Shown: piece by piece, positions 20,946 to 33,400 of the stretch
Layout: every line of letters begins with the position of its first letter
Numbering within the stretch: position 1 is the first letter of the stretch
Origin: Mermis nigrescens
Lineage: Eukaryota > Nematoda > Enoplea > Mermithida > Mermithidae
DNA: 64,000 nt
Assembly (NCBI GenBank): GCA_036768485.1
Contig: JAVLUZ010000511.1
Span: forward strand, 1,316,411-1,380,410
Direction: 5' to 3'
Position numbers and translations under genes: made by a program
The notes under the pieces: generated by a model
What the model saw: only the letters and a program-made list of their open reading frames with translations
Told to the model about the DNA's origin: nothing
Database searches by the model: none

Positions 20946-22440
20946 GAACCTGCTACACGTACATTTCGACATTTTAAGCTCATGTTTTTCATCCATTGAG
21001 GTTTTTTACCTTAAACTTCATAAATTTGTGGATTAACTACCGTTTAAAAGTTCGCCTAAAAAGGGAAGGCTAAGGGGTGTGCTTATTTAGGTAGCGCGGG
21101 CGTTTAAAAAAATTCATTCCGCTTTTTCCATGACGTCCCATCAGTGTTTTTTTGTACAAGGTCAGTTTGTACATGTACAAAGATGGTCCCCAGAAGTCTG
21201 TACATTTTTTTACACACAAATTTTTGGGTACTTTAATATAGTACAGTAGCAATTTTAGTGTAGTAAAAACATTGTTCGACCTTTGGTAGAGTATTTTAGC
21301 TAATTTCTGGGTCTCTAAGGGCAAAAATCACTAGAATTGTCTTAAAACGGCGCGAAGCACCGAAAATTTGACATTTTCCTTTTGATTTGCAATTTATGCC
21401 ATGATAAAGATAATAGAACGCATAATTACTCATTTCAGAACTTTTACAGATGATAGTAGTTGGCCGTCTTTTCGAAAAAAGGCCTTTTTAGGAGTTTTAG
21501 CATGAAGAATTTCAAGAACACATCTTGGCCTGCGGAAGCACCTCGTAAAGCGAGAAAAAAGGCGAAAATAGGTGAAAATATGAAGAAAAAAATTTGTGAA
21601 AATTTAACACAAATGCTTCGTCGGATGTAGATACTTATGCTTCGTTGGATGTTTATACCCAATTTACGTCGACCTAAGCATCTATACATCGACCTAAGCA
21701 TCTATACATTGACCTAAGCGGGAGCGACCTCGACCTAAGCAGCTATAAATTTAAGGCTTTTAAAATTTCACTAAAAAGAGCCCAAATACATAATCTGGTT
21801 AATTTCCGCTGTACCCGTTCAATCCGGTTAATATCAGAAAGCAAAGGCGGGCTCACACAGTTGGACCTGTAGGTACTCTAAATATAGACCATTTAAAATA
21901 TCAAAATTTTTTGGGTCTGGTGCGGAGCCGGGGGCCAGGCCCTGATACAATTCTACTGCATATATCACATTGTGTGCAATATTATGTAAAGTCTAGGCCG
22001 CTGGTTTTCGGCTGTAAATAATTACACATTATTGTGTGCTATATGCAACTGACTGCAAATAATTACTGCTCTTATTGATGACATTTACTGACTTTCTTGA
22101 TGCTCTGAAAACCTTATTTTCACGTAAAAACAGTAGATTTTGCACAAAACAAATATTTTATGGTTCTAACAATGATTTTTTGAGCAATAAAAACTTTTTT
22201 CTAAAACTATAAATTTTCGCGCTTTGTACCATATCCTCTTATGCGTTTTATTCAATTCTAAGTATTAGGTAATATAAAGGAGTCTCTGTGTTTTAGCAGC
22301 GTTTTGCGTTTTTCCTTGGCGCTTTGTTCCGATTTAGTAATAATTTAGCGCCTTTTTCATACAAAACTTTCAAAATTCTGAAAATTTTTAATTTTTCAGC
22401 ATCAGGAAAAATTAAGCCTATCAAAAAAACGGCAAAGAAC
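20946..22440. other. Intergenic, with a truncated MITE
   Basis: No gene recognised. A hAT-like MITE copy starts at 21142 (CAGTGTTTTTTTG) and loses homology at about 21440 without a right end. At 21605-21740 the phrase CGACCTAAGCATCTATACAT recurs about three times, a short decayed tandem repeat. Confidence 0.5.
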
Positions 22441-23807
22441 CGGTGGTTTTTTGTACTCGGCAAAGATTTTTCCCGATGTGCGAAGACTTTCGGGACCGTC
22501 TTTGTACATGTACAAAGATTTTTGGGAAGACAAAAATTTCAAAAAAGTTAAGGAATTCGCAAAAATTTTCGGCACTTCGCGCCGAAATGAGTAATTGTGT
22601 ATTCTATATATCTTTATAATGGCAGAAATTGCATTCCAAAAGGAAAAATGTCAAATTTTTCGGCGCTTCGCGTCGTTTCGAGGCGATTCTTAGTGATTTT
22701 TGCCCTTAGAGACCCAGAAATTAGCTAAAATACACTACCAAAAGTAGAACAAGTCTGTTTTTACCATACTAAAATCGCGCTGTACCATATTGAAGTGCTC
22801 CTAAATTTGTGTGTACAACATGTACAAAGATTTTTGGGAAGACAAAAACTGTAAAAAGGTGTAAAATTCATAAAAATTTTCGGCGCTTTGCGCCGAAAAT
22901 AATATTATTTGTCCTATATATCTTCAAAATAGCAGAATTTGCATTTAGAATGAAAAAATAGTCAAATTTTATGGCGCTTCGCACAGTTTTAAGACGATTC
23001 TTAGCGATTTTTGCCCTTAAAGACCCAGACATTAGCTAAAATACACTACCAAAAGTCAAACAACTCCTATATTACCACACTAAAATCGCTAGTTCCATAT
23101 TATAGTACCCAAAAATTTGGGTGTACAAAATGTACAAAGATTTATGGGAAGGCAAAAACTGTAAAGAGGTGTTAAATTCCCAAAAATTTTCGATGCTTCG
23201 CGCCGAAATGAGTAATTGTTTGTCCTATATATCTTTAAAATGGCAGTATCTGCATTTAGAATGGAAAAATGTCAAATTCTTCGGCGCTTCGCCCCGTTTT
23301 GAGACAATTTTTAGTACTTTTTGACGTCAGAAACACAGACATTAGCTGAAATACACTACCAAAGTCGAACAACTCTGTTTTTACCACACTAAAATCGCTA
23401 CTGTACTATATTATAGTACCCAAAATTTGTGTGTACAAAATGTACAAAGAGTTTTGGGAAGACAAAAACTGTAAAAAGGTGTAAAATTCCAAAAAATTTC
23501 CGCCGAAATGAGTAATTGTTTGTCCTATATATCTTTAAAATGGCAGAATTTGCATTTAGAATGGAAAAATGTCTAATTTTTTGGCGCTTCGCGCCGTTTC
23601 AAGACAATTTTTAGTAATTTTTGGCGTCAGAAACCCAGAAATTAGCTAAAATACACTACCAAAGATCGAAAACCCTGTTTTACCACACTAAAATCGCTAC
23701 TGTACGATATTATAGTACACAAAAATTTGCATGTACAAAATGTACAAAGACTTTTGGGGGACCATCTTTTTACATGTACAAACGGACCTTGTACAAAAAA
23801 AATACTG
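22441..23807. mobile_element. hAT-like MITE, internally amplified copy
   Basis: It starts CGGTGGTTTTTTGTACTCGG and ends ...AAAAAAATACTG. Between the ends the family core (TGTACAAAGATTTTTGGGAA ... ACACTACCAAA ... TTATAGTACCC) appears about four times in direct order, with starts near 22500, 22810, 23115 and 23440, so the copy grew by internal duplication. The flanks CAAAGAAC and CAGAAGAA agree only weakly as a target duplication. Confidence 0.65.
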
Positions 23808-24425
23808 CAGAAGAAGCGTCACATAACGCATAATCAATGGATTTTTAGGACTATTTTTTGACATAGTTATAAAAATTTGAGGTTCCGCATTCCCAGTCGG
23901 AAAATCCTGGATCCGTCAATGCAAGTATAGTTTGTTTATTCTGAACACACATTAAATAGGGGGATGGAAGGACCCCCTACCTAAAGTTCTTAGTCCCCTG
24001 TCCCCTAAAGCCGAAATATTTTCGACCCCCGATTTCTGGGAAATACTGAATGTTTTGGCCGTTTTTAGATGTTTTTTGACCGTTTTGGCCAAAAATTAGA
24101 AGTTTTTAACCCCTCCCCTTCACCCTATCCCCCACCTAAAAGTGGCCCGGGACCTCCACCCAAAATTTCGAGCCGTACGTTTATAACTGAATAAATCTTA
24201 TGTAATTCGGCAGTTTAACTAAAAACTATACTGCTGACGCTTGAAAACTGACGTGCTGACGGCGATCCCGTCCAAATTGAATTTTTTTGAAAAGGTTATG
24301 ATTTTAATATCTCAGTAAACACTGGAGCTAGAGCAGAATGGTTTGAATTTTCGTAATCAGGGCATCAATATTGACCAGAACCGTCAGAAAGAGCGACAAT
24401 TTTTTCGAATTTCTATCCGTACTGC

Positions 24426-24544
24426 CAGTGGCGGATCTAGGATTTTCCTAAGGGGGGGGTGCGGTACCCCTAGGGGGGTGGAACCCTGACTTTGGGCCAA
24501 TGGGGGGGGCGGCCGCCCCCCTCGCCCCCCTAAATCCGCCCCTG
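24426..24544. mobile_element. Small MITE with CAGTGGCGGAT ends
   Basis: 119 bp, starting CAGTGGCGGATCTAGGATTT and ending CTAAATCCGCCCCTG, with long G and C runs inside. Flanks CGTACTGC (24418-24425) and CGTCCAGC (24545-24552) form an 8-bp duplication with two mismatches. It is hAT-like and too small to encode anything. Confidence 0.75.
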
Positions 24545-24559
24545 CGTCCAGCCTAAATG

Positions 24560-25414
24560 CATAAGTGCCGTACATTTTGGAATTATTTTCAAAAATTACT
24601 TTAGCATTGAAAAATTGTCAATTTTAGAGTCTTTTTAGCTATAAATGACTACAGCTATTATTAGTCCGTTCTCGGATTTGGATATTTAGATATAGCGGTA
24701 TGGTCGAAAACCATGAAGATTCATCTATGAAATCCCTTAATATAATACTGTTGCATTACAAAAAGGTAAGACTTGTTTGTAATTTTTTTGAATTTGATCT
24801 ATTTTTAACGGTCTGTTATTTTGTATATATTCCAGTGACAATAATCAGGGAGGGAAAGGGGCTTACGGTGAGGGGTCTGCTCCCCTGAGTTTATTAAAAC
24901 TTATACTGTGAAGGTTGTATTGTACCCTTAAGTTGCGAATCAATGATTTTTTAAGGTTAAATATTAATAAAATAAATTATATGTGGGTGGGGGACTAGAC
25001 TTACCCTGAAACACTTGGCCGATTAGATTACAATTTAATTCATACGCACCTTTTATGCTGATTGCAGATATTTTTATACACTTTTCTGGACTGTTTAATA
25101 GAGGAAGAGGATGTCCTCTTTGTTTTGCGGTCGAAAATCTCTTAAACGTGCAAAATACTGACGAAAAGTTCAAAAATTCGTGTAATTCTATGAAGTAGGC
25201 GACAAAGTTCTGTGGGTTGCTCCATATTTGTATATATCGACCAGAGCTATACTGGGTCCTTTTTTACCCGGGCTGGGATCTGGCTGGGGCCTATAAACAA
25301 TAAATTTACCATATAATGTGGTCGTTTGAGATATCTATGCTGAAATTTGCAATGTATGCATTATATGTACTCGTATCCAGCTCTTATTCGTCATATATAC
25401 CTACCTATCTTAAT
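24560..25414. other. Intergenic, no gene seen
   Basis: AT-rich sequence. Short frames at 24700-24888 and 24964-25173 show no family features. Confidence 0.4.
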
Positions 25415-27958
25415 AATCATAGGTAGCGCGTTAGCGCGTACCTATAATATACTTAGGTACCCCCAACACCTGTGCACCCCCCTACAGCTATAACAGGACA
25501 CATCTAGAAGGTGCGGTTTTTTTAAAAGATAGATAATAAAAAAATTCGCTGCCCGTGTTTTTTTGTTTTTCTTGAAGCTCAAAACTGGCTGTGTAAAGAA
25601 GGTGTAAAGTTTTTAAGTAACGTTAGTAACATAGGATGAATTTCGGGAGGTTTTTAGACGGCATGTGGACAACTTAGTATTAACTCCTCAAATAAATTAG
25701 TGGCACGGATTTGTAGAGGAAGGGATGCTCAAAATTGACGTTTTTTGTTTGTTGAAATTCGCATTAGTTCTCGAATGGGAGTGTAAAGAGTGCGAAAATC
25801 TGGGTGTGAAAAAGCACATTTTGGTTGAGTTTTCAACCTGCTTATGTCTGATACAAACTCCAGTTATGAGTTTTTTGAAATGTTTTCTGACAGAAATGTA
25901 GAGCGGATCAAGGGCTACATTCTGCATATAAGCAAAGTCTTTTATGCTCTATGGTGAGTTAGATCCTGGGGTTTAAAGTTTACTCTCTAGTTGATGGTGT
26001 AAAAACGGATTTTGACTAAGATTTCTCTGCCAAATTTTTCCACTTTTGAGTCAGGGTAAATTGAATACAGCAGTAATAAAGTGCCTTTCAGGGGCTAACA
26101 TCGCAGCAGACCGCATTTAAAAAAACGCAATATTGAGTTATTCATGGGGGTGTAAAGTTCGAAATTAGAGGTAAAAAATGGGCGAAAAAACACGTTTTTT
26201 CCGAATTTCGATTAATAAATCATACCAAATAATTTTTGCAAGAGAATTTTGGCACACAGGAATGTACTACGATTTAAAAGCTACAAATTGTACCAAACCG
26301 AATTTCTTTAAACTCTAATGGGGAGTTCGGTACGGAATTTTAAAGTTTACAGTGTTCTAAATGATGGAAAATACGTTTTTTGTTGCGTTTTTTGTTCGCC
26401 ACTTTCTCCGTCCAGAAGTCGGGATAAGTCCGATAGAATAAAAATAAAGTGCTTTATATCGGGTGCATGTCAAAGCAAATTGTCTATACATTAATATTTA
26501 GCGAATGTAAAGTCAAAAATTTGGTGTTTAACATGCGTTTCTGTCTTGTTTTTTCTGCCATGCTTCTCCGGTTATGAGTCAGGGACACGATTATCAAGTC
26601 TAGAAATGGACCAGGAACCAAATTTGATATTCCAGTCTGGCGCATATGTTTACACTCTACAGTGTTGTAAAGTGGTTTACACCTATTGTTAGTTTGTCCA
26701 TAGAACATTATGGAGACTTAATTTTTTCATAAATATTAATCGTAATATCGGAACAATATCAAAATTACGAATCTGACCAAAATCTTCTTTACACTAGGTG
26801 TTTACATGAAGTTTACACTACATATGTATATATCTTCGTTTTTGAGCATTCCAGAAACCTAATTTTCTCCTGGAGTCTAGAAATTTTCAAAGAATCAAAT
26901 GTGAGACGTCACGTAGGTGCATTTGTTTACATCCAACAGTGATGTAAAGTAGTTTACACTCATTGTTTATTTGTCCTCAGACCATTGTAGACATGCAATT
27001 TTTTCATAAATGTTGATAATAATATCCGAGTAATATCAGATTTACAAATCGGAATAAAATCCTCTTTACACTAGGCGGTTGTATAAAGTTTACACTGCTA
27101 ATTAATCTTCGTTCTAGAGCTTTGCGAAAACCTGAATTTTTTGCCGAAATCTGAAAATTTACATGGAATCAAATAAACGACGTCAGCTGGGCGCGTTTGT
27201 TTACACTCAACAGTGATGTAAAGTGGTTTATCTTCGTTCTAGAGCTTTGCAAAAACCTGAATTTTTTGCCGAAATCTGAAAATTTACATGGAATTAATTA
27301 AGGGACGTCAGCTGGGCGCGCTTGTTTACACTCAACAGTGATGTGAAGTGGTTTACATCTGTGTCTATTTGTCATTAAACCGTTATGGAGACGTATTTTT
27401 TTCATGAATGTTGATCGTAATATCCGAGTAATATCGAATTTACAAATCCGACTAAAATCTTCTTTACACTCGTTGCTAGTGTAAAGTTTACACTGTATAA
27501 TAAGCTTCATTCTAGAGCCTCACACTAACTGATTTTTTTCCCTAAAGTCGTAAAATATATATGGAAGGAAACAGATGTGATACGTCTTCTAGGGGCGCAT
27601 GAAGAGTAGTGTAAAGTGATTAACACCTAATGTTAATTTGTTCTTAGAACATTATAGAGGTTTCATTTCTTAATAAATGCTGATCGTTATATCAGAGCAA
27701 TATCTAAATTATTAATCCCACTAAAATTCTTTACTCTTGTGTAAAGTTTAAAATGTAAATTAAGTTTAGCTCTAGAAAGTTTTGGAAGCTATATTTCTTT
27801 ACAGGATGTTCTACGTAACATAAGAATTACTAATCAGAATGTTTGTTTCTTCTACAACTAGTAGCTTTGTAAAGTTTAAACCATTCAGTTATTAGAAGAA
27901 CCGCACAGTAAATGAAATCTAGTATTGTATTTCCAAATCTTGCTAATTAAAAGTAAGG
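25415..27958. repeat. GTGTAAAG/CTTTACAC-rich large repeat, copy B
   Basis: Second copy of 9434-12538, in the same orientation, collinear over most of its length but lacking about 500 bp corresponding to 11950-12500. It has an extra local duplication of its own: 27113-27175 is repeated at 27230-27293 (CTAGAGCTTTGCRAAAACCT). Degenerate tandem units with paired GTGTAAAG and CTTTACAC words run from about 26640 to 27870. No coding capacity recognised. Confidence 0.7.
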
Positions 27959-27961
27959 GTA

Positions 27962-28779
27962 CTAGCAAAGAAAAATGCTCCGATGGAACAAAAAAGGGGA
28001 ATATACTTGGGATTGTGAATTATCGAGGATGTAAAAGGAGGGGACTAGGAAAAATCTCCCATGTTATATGCCAAAAATCGCAAAATATGTTAAAAATCAG
28101 ACTTTCTCTAAACAATGCAAAAAATCGAAGTATATTCTGCGTTCTTTGAATAATGTAAAAGTTTAGTAAACAATTGCTGTAGACATGTGTAAAAGAGTAT
28201 CTACATAAGGTCTGTTGCACGTCAGCTTCCGTGTTTCCTACTGCTTTGAATTAAACAATATCATCGATTGTCTTGAATGCATCGATATGTACTATTTCAT
28301 TCAATTCGCTTAGCTACTGCATTGCTAATTCGCTGCTGTTTTCAATCAATGTTTTGGTAATTTGAATATTGCTTGCACTTTGACACTTAGAATGGCTGTA
28401 TCTGCTAAGTGACATGCTTAGTAATAATGAAATACGAACAACTTAATTATGATTTGTTAACAGCATTTCACTTTCAGTCACATTATTAAGCAACTCAAAG
28501 TTGAATGAAGTCTGCAAAAAGTTGCATTACGTAATATGCTTTTAAGATATTATGTCAATCAGAGAAAATTATTTTAAAATAATACGTTTTTTCAGAGACT
28601 GCAGAATATACTTCGATTTTTTGCATTGTTTAGAGAAAGTCTGATTTTTAACATATTTTGCGATTTTTGGCATATAACATAGGGAGATTTTTCCTAGTCC
28701 CCTCCTTTTACATCCTCGATAATTCACAATCCCAAGTATATTCCCCTTTTTGTTCCATTGGAGCATTTCTCTTTGCTAG
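27962..28779. mobile_element. TA-target inverted-repeat element, short copy 3
   Basis: 818 bp with inverted ends of about 175 bp (27962-28140 and 28603-28779), starting CTAGCAAAGAAAAATGCTCC and flanked by TA on both sides (27960-27961 and 28780-28781). It sits right after the end of the large repeat copy B, exactly as copy 2 sits after copy A. The interior is shared with copy 2 and codes for nothing recognisable. Confidence 0.87.
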
Positions 28780-28781
28780 TA

Positions 28782-30219
28782 CGATAATAAATGAAAACAG
28801 TTAATACGCAAATCACCTTCACTCGAGGTAAGATTGCATTCATTTGAAAATTAGAATCATCTTTCTCAGTGTAAATACCTAAAAGTTGTTTAGAATAGCA
28901 TTGTAGCCTTCTGCTAGTTTTGCTTTTCAAATTAAGCAGATGAATGCCCTTGAAATTAAATCGATGTATTCATGAATTGTATCAAGCATTGTAAGAAATT
29001 AATTTGATATTCAGTTGACTAGGGTTTTACTACCTATCTACTAGAACTGCATGCAGGCATGCGCGTGGTAATTTAGGAATTTCTGGAGAAAATATGGAAA
29101 GATTAAGGTCAAAAACATTATTATGACTTTTTCGCAAAAGTGATTGGGTTGGAATCGACTAGAAATTGAGAATCAACGTAGTTTTTGCGCTTTTTAAACT
29201 TTTTCAACCCATTTTTCAAACCATTTTAGCTCGAAAAGCTATATGTTTCTCAGACCAGACCGACCTTATACCGTTTATGCTGTGCAACTGTGGACGAAAG
29301 TTTTAACTCGGACAATATTCAACAGTGATTATTTTCTCATCAATCTTGTTGGCTTGCTTGATTGGAATAAGTTTAAATTCCATAATTTCTATCTAATGTT
29401 TCATCGTTCACAGTTAGCCATAATTCCAAGACTTAGGTAAATGCTGAAACATGTACATCTTATGAAAATGTGAATTATCGGGCATTCTAATCGGGCATTC
29501 TATAGAATTTCCGGACGCGTATTGCAGAAGAATAGTGAGATTCATCGGAACAATGGTTTAAATGCATTTGCGTCCCGCTGTTTGGCTTAGCGCTATAAAG
29601 CACGTAGCTGTGGAGGATATGGGGGACTAGTCCCCTGAAATTTTACGAGTATTTTATTTTATATATTTTATTTTTTAATATTTTTTTACATAACATTATT
29701 TTTATCTATCTACTAATCGGTAATGGGAGGATTGGTAATGGGAGAATTTGGTTATGGAAAGATTTGGTTATGGAAGGATTGGTAATGGGAGAATTCCCCA
29801 CCCTACGTTGGTCATTCCCTCCTTATCCCCCAATGATTGAAAATTTTTGACTCCTCCGAGCCGTTACATGTATGGTTAAAAGGGTACTAGTCGGTTAAAT
29901 ATACTTTAGATTTTGAGCATTTTCTTCCTCGAACATCACATTTTTTTGCCTAAATTTTTTCCGAATGATTTGGATTAGAACCTAGGACCTTCTGATCCTA
30001 GGTTTGATTCTAGGAAAAAAAGGCGACATTTGAGCAGAAAAAATTGTGAAAATCTGAATGGGGATAACCGACTAGTACCGTTAAAAGTCTGAAGTGAAAG
30101 CTTTCGTAAGGTAGACTGAATTTCATCTGCTCCTTCACTGACGTGATTTATTTGCCTGCATTCAAGGGCATGCTTACTTAGTCGAATGTCTATTCAGAGG
30201 CGATTCCGTTCTCTGCTAA
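28782..30219. other. Region upstream of the first readable myosin exon
   Basis: No gene recognised. At 29035-29250 there is a repeat related to 42370-42600 and 43286-43886. At 29722-29796 units of GGTAATGGGAGRATTTGGTT form a short tandem array. At 29800-29890 there is a G/C-run family piece. Exon 1 of the myosin (about 10 codons in relatives) and its promoter could lie here, further left or within the repeats, but I cannot identify them. Confidence 0.35.
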
Positions 30220-30258
30220 CTATTTGTTCATCAAGTCAGAGACTTGATGAACAAATAG
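30220..30258. repeat. Perfect 18-bp stem hairpin
   Basis: CTATTTGTTCATCAAGTC is followed by the 3-base loop AGA and its exact complement. The hairpin ends 85 bp before the first readable myosin exon. No target duplication or TE end was seen. It could be a structural element of the pre-mRNA, an inverted duplication or a palindrome left by repair. Confidence 0.9.
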
Positions 30259-30343
30259 TATAGTGTTTTTAGCAATAAAGTTGACATGCTAAGTTTTTAG
30301 CTCAATGCATGCGGTGATTACAATTTTTTTATCAATAATTAAG

Positions 30344-30454
30344 GGAAGTGCAATTTGGCTGCCATGTCCGGAGCTTGTTTGGACAAGAGCTGTCATCTAC
30401 AATGACTTCGACCATACTGACTCCTGTTTTCAGGTTCAGCTTGAAGATGGTTCA
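30344..30454 (+). CDS. MYO5: Myosin V exon E1: N-terminal SH3-like region
   Basis: 37 codons, phase 0 to 0. It encodes [19 protein letters not shown] and ends FQVQLEDGS, matching the N-terminal segment of class V myosins (family pattern VWIPDPEEVW...). The donor is TCA|GTAAGA. The acceptor is uncertain: AATTAAG (start 30344) or the next AG (start 30349, phase 2). The missing first exon would supply about 10 residues. Confidence 0.85.
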
Positions 30455-33400
30455 GTAAGATGCTAGAAAATTCATTCAGCAAATCTTGTTCCGGTGCTTC
30501 TGCTAATTTATAGATTAAATCCATTCCTCATAATGATTCGCTGCCATTTTTGTGTAATCCGGATTTTTTGACCGACACAAACGATCTGACTACATTGAGC
30601 CATTTACACGAACCAGACGTCCTGTACAGCCTGAAATATCGTTTCGATTTAGGGCACATTTATACATACTGTGGTTAGCAAGATTCGTCTTTTGTTTAGT
30701 CTTATAAATTTTGATTTGGATGGAAACAAGTTAGCTGTTTTGAAAAGATAAAAAACTGTGTTTGTATTTGCGATTTGGTTTTCATTGTGAACAATCGCGT
30801 CAAATTGCGCACACTATATTTCCGCACTGACGCGTAAGTTTTTGTTTAACCTACATATTGCACCTTTTTTGAGTTTTATTATAATATTTCAAATGTAAAT
30901 GACCGAATTTACTATTAAGAGGAGTAATTATTTACTTCCAATACAATTCTCAGTTTTTTAAATAGATGCCAAATTTCGATTCTGCGTGGTAAACAAAACA
31001 ATATTCAAGTCAATAAACCATGGTCTTTCAAAACAATTATCCAGTTCAGCGCGTAAACGTTCTTAATGCTCTGAGGAGGAAAAACCGGAATTTGTATTTA
31101 TTGTACGCTTCCATTGTTATTCTGCACGTAGAAAACGCACGTTAGGTGGTATTTGACTTTTTTAAAAATAGCCTTTGTCAATATATGTTAATCAATAATT
31201 GGAAGTCCAGAATGATAATACATGAGTGAGTCAATTTAGGTTGACACGGTATACCCCGGTAAAGCTGAGCTTAGATTAAATGTAAATAACCCAGCTCTTA
31301 TGACAAAAGTGGGTTACTTAGAGTAACCTATTTCAAGATTAAAGCCGGCCAACCAGAATTTTCTGACTTTTACTTGAGTTTAAATTCCTAACTGCGCGAA
31401 AAAATTATATTTTGGACATTAGCGAAAATCCGACGCGAAGTTAGAAAATCTTTGAAATTTACGCGAAACGACGTTTAGAGACTTAAATTACTGCTGGATT
31501 TCCTGTTTTTGTAGCATTTAAGGCTAAGTGTAGAAAATTTCAAGAATTTATGATTAGAAATGGGAGAAAACTATGTTGAAATAGCTATTTATGCTCCACA
31601 AATCGTTTAAGTAATCATGAAAGCGTTTACTGCTACAAAAGCCTATTCCTGGCGCCGACATATGACTTCCAGCCAGTGTTTTTCTGTACCAGGTCCGTTT
31701 GTACATGTACAAAGATGGTCCCTAAAAGTCTTTGTACATTTTGTACAAACAAAATTTTGGGTCCTTTAATATGGTACAGTAGCGATTTTAGTGTAATAAA
31801 AACAGAGTTCTTCGACCTTTGGTAGTGTATTTTAGCTAATTTCTGAGTCTCTAAGAGCAAAAATCATAAGAATCGTATTAAAACAGCGCGAAGCGCCGAA
31901 AAATTTGACATTTTTCCTTTTGAAATGCAATTTCTGCTATTATAAACATATATAGGACACACAATTACTCCGCCACCTTTTTTGCAGTTTTTGTCTTCCC
32001 AAAAAATCTATGTACATGTACAAAGACGGTCCCGAAAAGTCTTTGTACATCGGAAAAAATTTTTTCCGAATACAAAAAAACCGTGCTTTCAGCCACTAAG
32101 AAAGCAAACAAATGCCACTAAAATGAATTATCCGGCGCGTGAAAAATTTCTAGAAACTATGATTGCTGACGGCCAAAAAATAATGCAAATTACATATTCA
32201 TTCCTTATATCGCCAACTATTTGAGCCAATGGGAGGGGCAGTCGGCCCCCACACCCTCCGATCCTCCTGTATGTGTAGAAGGATAGTGAGTTGACTACGC
32301 ATGATGTACCGTACATCTTTATTGTTCTAGGAATTGTTTTGGTTGCGATTAATCCCTATCGTGATTGCGATCTGTACGGGAAAACCATATTTGGCGTTTA
32401 TAGAAATAATAATGTCAGACAGTTGGACCCACATGTGTATGCGATTGCTGAAGAATCATTCACGTCTCTTACTCAGTAATTCATCAAATATCCACTCGTT
32501 AAGCTAACATAACCATGTCATGCTATAATTAAGTGCAGCTTCCTCGCTTCCAGATTATTGCCAGCCAAATTTGCCCTTATGGAGATACCAAAGCAAATTT
32601 TGGCATTCTGTGGTCTTTCTCTACGAATAATAATTTTTAGAAAACATAGTTCATTCTTTTCAGTGTCTTCTTAAGGGGCTCGAAATTTCTGATTGGGGTC
32701 CCGGCCATTTTTAGGGAAGGGGTAAGCCAAAAACGGCCAAAAAAACACCAGAAACAGCCAAAATTCTATTTTTTCTAAAATCAGAGAAGGTCAAAATTTT
32801 TTTCGGCTTTGGGGGATGAGATGACGATTAACTTTAGTTGGGGATCCCCATCTCCCTTTTACACGTATGCCCTCTGGGCACATGAGTGATATCACCTTCT
32901 TTTAATTTTATTATATCAGAATCACAGAGACAAAATTTGAACAATTATTATTTTGTCTTGTTTTTATTGATGTTTTTCAGATACGACCGAAACCAGTCGA
33001 TCATTATTTCAGGAGAAAGTGGGGCGGGAAAAACCGTTTCTGCAAAGCATGTTATGCAGTACTTGGCCGAAGCTTGTAATCCATTGTCTGGCTCTCCTGA
33101 CAATGAAGCGATAGAAAACCGAGTTTTAGCCAGCAATCCTTTCACCGAGGTCATTGAATAATTGTCGAATAGCCTCTTTTTTTATTTTAATCTTATATTT
33201 TGTATTTACATTGTTTCCACATTTTTACATTTGAAATTTTGCAGTGTGACGTTTTATGACCTTTTTCTCAAACGAAGTTTCTTGTTTTCCTGAATATCAG
33301 AACGGCATTACATATGTAATAATCAACAGGCCCGTATCTAGGATTCGTCCAACGGGGGACGGACCATACATGCACATAGGGGGTGAGGGGTATCACCCTC

